NCBI GenBank assembly: GCA_946498245.1
Contig: CAMMNN010000001.1
Coordinates: 62,001 to 126,000, forward strand
Length of the DNA stretch: 64,000 nt
Reading direction: 5' to 3'
From: an uncultured Clostridium sp.
Lineage (GTDB): Bacteria; Bacillota; Clostridia; Lachnospirales; Lachnospiraceae
In this document: in pieces, positions 59,041-64,000 of the stretch
Position numbering within the stretch: position 1 is the stretch's first letter
How the letters are laid out: each line of letters starts with the position of its first letter
Notes under the pieces: model-generated
Seen by the model: the letters and a program-made list of their open reading frames with translations, nothing else
Database searches by the model: none
What the model was told of the DNA's origin: nothing
Translations under genes and position numbers: made by a program

Positions 59041-59709
59041 ATGAGAGTGAGCAGCATGGAAAATCCAATAATTTTGGCCTCCGGCTCCCCCAGAAGAAGG
59101 GAGCTGTTAGGCCAAATCGGCTGGAAGCCGGAAGTGGTTCCCAGTTTGGCAGAAGAAGATACGAAAGAGAACGAACCGTGGAAGGTCGTAGAGAGCCTTT
59201 CCGCCCGGAAAGCAAAAGAGGTAGCCGAAAGATGCGTTAGACAAGGACTGTCCGCCGGTACCATAATTATCGGAGCAGATACCGTAGTGGCCGCCCAGGG
59301 CCGGATTTTGGGAAAGCCCGGGGACAAAGAAGAGGCAGAAGAGATGATTTCCCTTCTTCAAGGAAAAGTTCATCAGGTATACACAGGAGTTACCCTGATG
59401 GAATACCGGGGCCAGAAGGAGAATCAGGCGGATTTTGCGATAAAAACCTTTTCGGAGCGGACAGACGTGTGGGTCTATCCTATGACAGAGGAGGAGATCC
59501 GCGCCTATGCGAATACAGGAGAACCCATGGATAAAGCCGGAGCTTACGGGATCCAGGGACGGTTTGCCGCTTATATCGAAAAAATAAGCGGGGATTACAG
59601 CAACGTTGTAGGACTGCCTGTAGGCAGGGTTTATCAGGAAACGAAGCGGCTGAGGGAAGAGACTGAGGGCTGCGAAAGAATACAAAAAGGAGAGAAATCG
59701 GATGATTAA
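59041..59709 (+). CDS. maf: Maf-family nucleoside triphosphate pyrophosphatase
   Basis: Maf enzymes hydrolyse dTTP, UTP or modified nucleotides to monophosphates. The 222-residue protein has the ILASGSPRRRELL N-terminal motif, the catalytic IIGADTVVAAQG, and SGDYSNVVGLPV near the end. Either ATG 59041 or ATG 59056, just before ENPIILASGS, could be the start; neither has a strong ribosome site. A C-terminal tail of about 20 residues is charged. Overlaps the next gene by eight bases. Confidence 0.92.
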   Translation: MRVSSMENPIILASGSPRRRELLGQIGWKPEVVPSLAEEDTKENEPWKVVESLSARKAKEVAERCVRQGLSAGTIIIGADTVVAAQGRILGKPGDKEEAEEMISLLQGKVHQVYTGVTLMEYRGQKENQADFAIKTFSERTDVWVYPMTEEEIRAYANTGEPMDKAGAYGIQGRFAAYIEKISGDYSNVVGLPVGRVYQETKRLREETEGCERIQKGEKSDD

Positions 59710-60484
59710 ACTGATTGCTTCTGACATTGACGGTACCCTGGTGCCGGACGGGGCCGGGGAGATTAACCCTGAAATATATGAGGAAATCCTGAGACTGAGG
59801 GGAAAAGGCATACAGTTTGCCGCCGCCAGCGGACGGCAGTGGGTCAGCATAGAAAGACTCTTTGAACCCATTAAAGAAAAAATTTTTTATATTTCGGATA
59901 ATGGAGCTTACATCGGCTGCCACCCCAGAAACCTGTTTTTGACATCCATTGACCGCAATGTGGTAATGGAAATGATAGATGATGTGCGGAAAATGCCGGA
60001 TCTGGATATTATGGTCAGCGGGGCCAACGTCGTTTATCTGGAAACGGACAATGACGAGTTTTGCCGCTGGCTGACAGACAGCTACCGCTTCCAGGTGAAG
60101 CAGGTAAAGGATCTGAAAGCGGTGGAGGATCGTTTTATCAAAGTGTCGGTTTATAAAAAGAGCAATGTAGAGGAAGCGGCCAGAAGCATCCGGGAAAAAT
60201 ATCAGGATCGCTTAAAGATCACCATTGCCGGCGATATGTGGATGGATTGCATGGCGGAGAGCGTTAATAAGGGTCAGGCTATCCGGACGCTCCAGGAGTG
60301 TCTGGAAATCCGGCCGGAAGAAACCATGGCTTTTGGGGATCAATTAAACGATATTGAGATGCTGGACAGGGCTTATTATAGCTTTGCCATTGGAAATGCC
60401 AGACCGGAAGTAAAAAAAGCGGCCAGATTTCAGGCGGATACCAATGTCAATGACGGGGTTTTAAAAATCCTGCGCCTTTTATAA
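59702..60484 (+). CDS. Cof-type HAD-family phosphatase
   Basis: The 260-residue HAD-IIB protein has the nucleophile motif IASDIDGTLV at about 5-14 and the acidic FGDQLNDIEML motif near 216-226, with a C2 cap between. It is a likely sugar- or flavin-phosphate phosphatase with unknown substrate. It is a paralogue in type of the HAD protein at 34.4 kb. AAGGAG precedes the ATG inside the end of maf. Confidence 0.9.
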   Translation: MIKLIASDIDGTLVPDGAGEINPEIYEEILRLRGKGIQFAAASGRQWVSIERLFEPIKEKIFYISDNGAYIGCHPRNLFLTSIDRNVVMEMIDDVRKMPDLDIMVSGANVVYLETDNDEFCRWLTDSYRFQVKQVKDLKAVEDRFIKVSVYKKSNVEEAARSIREKYQDRLKITIAGDMWMDCMAESVNKGQAIRTLQECLEIRPEETMAFGDQLNDIEMLDRAYYSFAIGNARPEVKKAARFQADTNVNDGVLKILRLL

Positions 60485-60502
60485 AACCGGGAGGCGCGGA
60501 TT

Positions 60503-61486
60503 ATGAGAGCAGTAAGGGGAGAACAGCGTTTCTTCAGATGGATTTTAGGACTGCTGTGTCTGCTCTTCCTTTTAGGAACCGCCGGATGCGGGAGCCAGAC
60601 GGGAGAGGCTGGATTGGAAGAAGAAAAAGGCTATACCCTTCCGGAAATCATGGCCATTGCCGCAACAGAAAGAAACCGGTATGAGAGCGTGTATACGGAA
60701 CAGATATGGGCCGTGGAAGTGGACAGTTCCGGAGACACTATAGAAGATATGCTTTTGGAACAGATCCGGACATTTCTGGAGGATTTGGAAACTATGAATC
60801 AGTTGGCCCAGTCCAGGGGTATTCAGCTTTCCGCCTCTGAAACGGACAGCCTTTACCGGTTGGCGGCAGAGTATTACGGATCCCTGACAGAAGGGGATTT
60901 GGCCTATATGGGGATTTCCCAGGATGAGGTCCGGACTTTATATGAACGGTATTATCTGGCCAACAAGCTGGTAAATGAACTGACAAAGGATACGGATCTG
61001 GAAATCAGCGACAGCGAGGCCAAAGTCATTGACATACAGCAGATTGTCCTGGATTCCCAGGCGGAGGCGGAAACTGCATACAGCCTTGCGGCAGCGGAGG
61101 GGGCGGATTTTGCCGCCATTGCCAAAGAGTATTCCTCCGGCGGGGAAACAGAGCTGTCCCTGGGCCGGGGAGAGGCTGACAGCGCCTATGAGGAAGCGGC
61201 CTTTTCTTTGGAAGAAGGGGAAATCAGCCGTATTATAGAATCAGAGGGAAAGTACTATATTATAAAGTGCATTAACCCATACAATGAGGAAGAAACCCTC
61301 AGACGAAAGAATCAACTGTCTTTAGACAGAAAAGAGCAGGCATTTCGGGCCATTTATGATGAGTTTAAGGCTGAAAACCCGGTGGAAATTCCGGACAGCC
61401 TTTGGAGCCAGGTCAGCTTTGACGGCGGAGAAGACTGCCGGACCACCAACTTTTTTGACTTGTATCAGGAATATTTCCCGGATTAG
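60503..61486 (+). CDS. PrsA-like lipoprotein with PpiC rotamase domain
   Basis: The 327-residue protein has an N-terminal signal with a lipobox-like TAGC ending at C29, an SurA/PrsA-like helical region, and a parvulin/PpiC region of about 100 residues (VIDIQQIVLDS, EYSSGGETELSLGRGE, AAFSLEEGEISRIIES, YYIIKCIN). It should help secreted proteins fold outside the membrane. GGGAGG precedes the ATG. The lipobox has Thr at -3 instead of Leu, which is less usual. Confidence 0.87.
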   Translation: MRAVRGEQRFFRWILGLLCLLFLLGTAGCGSQTGEAGLEEEKGYTLPEIMAIAATERNRYESVYTEQIWAVEVDSSGDTIEDMLLEQIRTFLEDLETMNQLAQSRGIQLSASETDSLYRLAAEYYGSLTEGDLAYMGISQDEVRTLYERYYLANKLVNELTKDTDLEISDSEAKVIDIQQIVLDSQAEAETAYSLAAAEGADFAAIAKEYSSGGETELSLGRGEADSAYEEAAFSLEEGEISRIIESEGKYYIIKCINPYNEEETLRRKNQLSLDRKEQAFRAIYDEFKAENPVEIPDSLWSQVSFDGGEDCRTTNFFDLYQEYFPD

Positions 61487-61512
61487 CGTGACAGGAAAAG
61501 GAGAGATAAACC

Positions 61513-61800
61513 ATGGAACAGAAGCAGCGCCCAAGGGAGGCCGTCACCAAAACACCGGCCATAGAAGGATCCCGGCCCCGACCCAGAAGCAGGGGGAGGA
61601 AACAGCGGCGGCGCTCCAATCCGCTAAAGGTGCTTTTGCTGCTTCTCCTTTGCGTTATTTTGGCGGGAGCAGGATGGGGAGCGGTCCGATTGGGACAATC
61701 TCTCATAAGTCAGGAGGAAACGCCGGCTGCAGAAACTTCCAGGGACGTAATTGTGGAAACACTGCCCCAGGAGGGAGCGGAAGATTTCATAGGAAACTAA
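61513..61800 (+). CDS. Small single-pass membrane protein of unknown function
   Basis: The 95-residue protein has a very basic N-terminus rich in Arg and Lys (about 1-36), one membrane helix at about 38-58 and a short acidic tail, so it should sit with its N-terminus in the cytoplasm. No family is recognised. AAGGAGAG precedes the ATG, and it starts 26 bases after the foldase gene, so the two are probably co-transcribed. Charge pattern suggests nucleic-acid or phospholipid contact; function unknown. Confidence 0.75.
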   Translation: MEQKQRPREAVTKTPAIEGSRPRPRSRGRKQRRRSNPLKVLLLLLLCVILAGAGWGAVRLGQSLISQEETPAAETSRDVIVETLPQEGAEDFIGN

Positions 61801-61806
61801 CGGGTC

Positions 61807-61835
61807 TTGCCCTTTTTTTCTCCTTGTGCTATACT
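61807..61835 (+). promoter_or_regulatory. Candidate promoter of glnS
   Basis: TTGCCC at 61807-61812, 17 bases, TATACT at 61830-61835, about 32 bases before glnS. Confidence 0.5.
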
Positions 61836-61867
61836 GGAAACCAATTGAAATGATGGAGGAATCAGGA

Positions 61868-63562
61868 ATGGAAGAAAAGAGGCTTGCGCCGGAAACGGAA
61901 GAAAAAGAACCGGTTTCCAGGCATTTTATTGAGCAGGAAATCGATAAGGATTTGTCGGAAGGGGTTTATGATCACGTACAGACCCGGTTTCCGCCGGAGC
62001 CAAACGGCTACCTGCACATTGGCCATGCCAAATCGATCCTGTTAAATTACGGGCTGGCAAAAGAGTACGGCGGAAAATTTAATCTGCGTTTTGACGATAC
62101 CAATCCTACAAAGGAAAAGACGGAATTTGTTCAGTCTATTATTGAAGACGTAAAATGGCTGGGGGCCGATTTTGAAGACCGCCTGTTTTTTGCGTCCAAT
62201 TATTTTGAAACCATGTATGAATGCGCTGTGAAGCTGATAAAGAAGGGAAAAGCCTTTGTCTGCGATCTCAGCGCTGAAGAGATTCGGGAATACCGGGGGG
62301 ATTTCAATAATCCCGGCAAAGAGAGCCCTTACCGGAACCGGAGCATAGAAGAAAACCTGGAACTCTTTGAGGGCATGAAAGAGGGGCGCTTCCAGGACGG
62401 GGAAAAGGTGCTGAGGGCTAAGATCGATATGGCTTCCCCTAATATCAATATGAGGGATCCGGTTATTTACCGGGTGGCCCGTATGGAACACCACAATACA
62501 GGAAGCCAGTGGTGCATCTATCCCATGTATGACTTCGCCCACCCCATTGAGGACGCCATTGAGCATATTACCCATTCCATCTGTACCCTGGAATTTGAAG
62601 ATCACCGCCCCCTGTACGACTGGGTTGTGCAGGAGTGCGAGTTTGAAAATCCGCCCCGGCAGATTGAATTTGCAAAACTGTATCTTACCAATGTGGTAAC
62701 GGGAAAACGGTATATCAAAAAGCTGGTGGAGGACGGCATTGTAGACGGCTGGGACGATCCGCGTCTGGTAACCATTGCCGCCCTGAGAAGAAGGGGCTAT
62801 ACCCCGGAATCCATTCAGATGTTTGTGGATCTGGTGGGCGTTTCCAAAGCCAACAGCTCCGTTGACTATGCTATGCTGGAATACTGCATCCGGGAAGACT
62901 TAAAGCTGAAAAAGCCCAGAATGATGGCTGTTTTGGATCCCATTAAGCTGATCATTGACAACTATCCGGAAGGGCAGACAGAGGAGCTTCCCGTTCCCAA
63001 CAATATGGAAAATCCGGATTTAGGAGAAAGACTGGTGCCTTTCTCCAGGGAGCTTTACATTGAACGGGAAGACTTTATGGAAAATCCGCCTAAAAAGTAT
63101 TTCCGTCTTTTCCCGGGAAATGAAGTGCGGCTTTTCGGGGCCTATTTCGTAACCTGCACCGGATTTGAGAAGGACGAAAACGGCAATGTAACGGTAGTTC
63201 ACTGTACTTATGATCCGGAAACCAAAAGCGGATCCGGGTTTACGGGCCGCAAGGTGAAGGGAACCATCCACTGGGTATCGGCTCCCACAGCGAAAAAAGC
63301 GGAGTGCCGCCTTTATGAAAATATTGTGGATGAGGAAAAGGGAAAACTCAATGAAGACGGCAGCCTGAACCTGAACCCCAACTCGCTGATCGTAGTAAAG
63401 GACTGCTGCATAGAGCCGGCTCTGGCTGACGCGAAGGCATATGACAGCTTCCAGTTTATGCGCAATGGATATTTCTGCGTCGATTGCAAGGATAGCGCTC
63501 CGGACCACATGGTATTTAACCGGATCGTTTCATTAAAGAGTTCCTTTAAAATCAACAAATAA
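61868..63562 (+). CDS. glnS: Glutaminyl-tRNA synthetase
   Basis: GlnRS charges tRNA-Gln directly. The 564-residue class I enzyme has the HIGH motif in [12 protein letters not shown], the FDDTNP segment, GWDDPRL and RRRGY. The position of the KMSKS-like MSKR motif of E. coli GlnRS reads TGKR ([12 protein letters not shown]), a clear change. The C-terminal anticodon-binding beta-barrels are present. ATG at 61868 follows GGAGG at eight bases; the frame is open 14 codons earlier. A strong terminator follows. Confidence 0.95.
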   Translation: MEEKRLAPETEEKEPVSRHFIEQEIDKDLSEGVYDHVQTRFPPEPNGYLHIGHAKSILLNYGLAKEYGGKFNLRFDDTNPTKEKTEFVQSIIEDVKWLGADFEDRLFFASNYFETMYECAVKLIKKGKAFVCDLSAEEIREYRGDFNNPGKESPYRNRSIEENLELFEGMKEGRFQDGEKVLRAKIDMASPNINMRDPVIYRVARMEHHNTGSQWCIYPMYDFAHPIEDAIEHITHSICTLEFEDHRPLYDWVVQECEFENPPRQIEFAKLYLTNVVTGKRYIKKLVEDGIVDGWDDPRLVTIAALRRRGYTPESIQMFVDLVGVSKANSSVDYAMLEYCIREDLKLKKPRMMAVLDPIKLIIDNYPEGQTEELPVPNNMENPDLGERLVPFSRELYIEREDFMENPPKKYFRLFPGNEVRLFGAYFVTCTGFEKDENGNVTVVHCTYDPETKSGSGFTGRKVKGTIHWVSAPTAKKAECRLYENIVDEEKGKLNEDGSLNLNPNSLIVVKDCCIEPALADAKAYDSFQFMRNGYFCVDCKDSAPDHMVFNRIVSLKSSFKINK

Positions 63563-63581
63563 TTTGCGGCCGTTTTAAGGA

Positions 63582-63631
63582 AAAGCCGGTACGAAAGAGT
63601 GTGGCGGGACCATCTTCTTTCGGCCGGCTTT
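63582..63631 (+). terminator. Terminator after glnS
   Basis: AAAGCCGG and CGAAAGA (63582-63598) pair with TCTTTCG and CCGGCTTT (63616-63631) around small bulges, a long stem ending in TTT. Confidence 0.75.
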
Positions 63632-63657
63632 GCTGTTGGAAAGGGGGAAACGCTTAG

Positions 63658-64000
63658 ATGGAGCTGCTGATTCCTGTGGATACAGGGTCTAAAACGCCTA
63701 TGTATGAGCAAATCTACCGCTTTATCCGGGAAAAAATCAAAAAAGGTGATTTGGTGGCAGGAGAGAAGCTGCCTTCCAGCCGGATCCTTGCGGAAAATCT
63801 GAAGATCAGCCGCAGTACAGTACAGATGGCATACGATCAGCTTTTGGCGGAAGGATATATGGAAACCATTCCTTGTAAGGGCTGTTTTGTAGCAGGGATC
63901 GAAGGTCTGGTCAGTATTGCGGACCCCAAAGGGAATCCGGAAGGCAATGGAAAATTTTCTGACAGGGAATCCCCCAGGGAACCCCAGGACCTTCCGCCTG
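63658..64000 (+). CDS. GntR/MocR-family regulator, 3' end outside window
   Basis: The visible 114 residues form a GntR winged helix: TPMYEQIYRFIREKIKKG, then LPSSRILAENLKISRSTVQM and AYDQLLAEGYMETIPCKGCF. The start MELLIPVDTGSK and the linker after the HTH fit MocR/PdxR-type regulators with a C-terminal aminotransferase-like domain, which would lie beyond the window edge. AAGGGGGAA precedes the ATG. Partial by truncation at the window end; the effector is unknown. Confidence 0.82.
   Translation, partial: MELLIPVDTGSKTPMYEQIYRFIREKIKKGDLVAGEKLPSSRILAENLKISRSTVQMAYDQLLAEGYMETIPCKGCFVAGIEGLVSIADPKGNPEGNGKFSDRESPREPQDLPP

Noticed and set aside
1-64000. CRISPR arrays, tRNA or rRNA genes, insertion sequences, prophage
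   Set aside because: No regularly spaced repeats, no tRNA T-loop pattern, no rRNA core sequence, and no transposase or phage structural genes were seen on reading.

Overview
The window reads as chromosomal DNA of an endospore-forming clostridium, most likely a Lachnospiraceae member. The evidence is a complete spoIIIAA-AH operon, spoIVB, spo0A and a PdaA-type deacetylase, strong AGGAGG ribosome sites, a G+C content of roughly one half by eye, a glutaminyl-tRNA synthetase, and the separate FchA/FolD pair seen in one-carbon-metabolising clostridia. No rRNA, tRNA, CRISPR array, complete insertion sequence or prophage was seen.

Layout. 1-10.5 kb: aminotransferase, ApbE flavin transferase, GtrA, a giant YfhO-like membrane protein, argH, a Crp/Fnr regulator with a palindrome at its promoter, a patatin-like lipase and an ECF sigma/anti-sigma pair. 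10.6-14.5 kb: a sulfatase-type metallo-hydrolase, then an AT-rich three-gene insert (RelA/SpoT-domain protein plus two unrecognised small proteins) with its own promoter and flanked by strong terminators, then a GNAT gene. 14.7-22 kb: a Bax-inhibitor-like membrane protein and arginine biosynthesis, argG divergent from argC-GNAT-argJ-argB-argD. 22-27 kb: LacI regulator, orphan EutH permease, fchA-folD, GNAT, nucleotidyltransferase-like protein. 27-29.2 kb: DUF3795 protein and a DUF262/HNH nuclease-like protein. 29.3-37.4 kb: thiT under a textbook TPP riboswitch, YdcZ-like transporter, ComEA, an orphan response regulator, pdaA, GNAT, rlmH, HAD phosphatase, LD-carboxypeptidase, alpha/beta hydrolase and a decayed GNAT gene. 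37.5-56.9 kb: a conserved Firmicutes backbone, spoIIIAA-AH, asp23, nusB, xseAB, ispA, dxs, tlyA, nadK, argR, recN, spoIVB and spo0A, with a sugar transferase and a PHP phosphatase inserted between the last two. 57-64 kb: glgA, YuiD-like protein, maf, HAD phosphatase, PrsA-like foldase, a small membrane protein, glnS and the start of a MocR/GntR regulator.

How genes connect. argC-J-B-D makes ornithine by the acetylated route, and argG/argH finish arginine; argR at 50 kb is the likely regulator. Sporulation genes share candidate sigma-E, sigma-G and Spo0A-box elements. The FolD here lacks the lysine and glutamine needed for cyclohydrolase activity, and the FchA gene overlapping it would supply that step. 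The most novel-looking locus is the AT-rich RelA/SpoT triad at 12.1-13.9 kb, which resembles a toxic small alarmone synthetase or phage-defence cassette. All functional statements rest on reading motifs and context; no database search was run.
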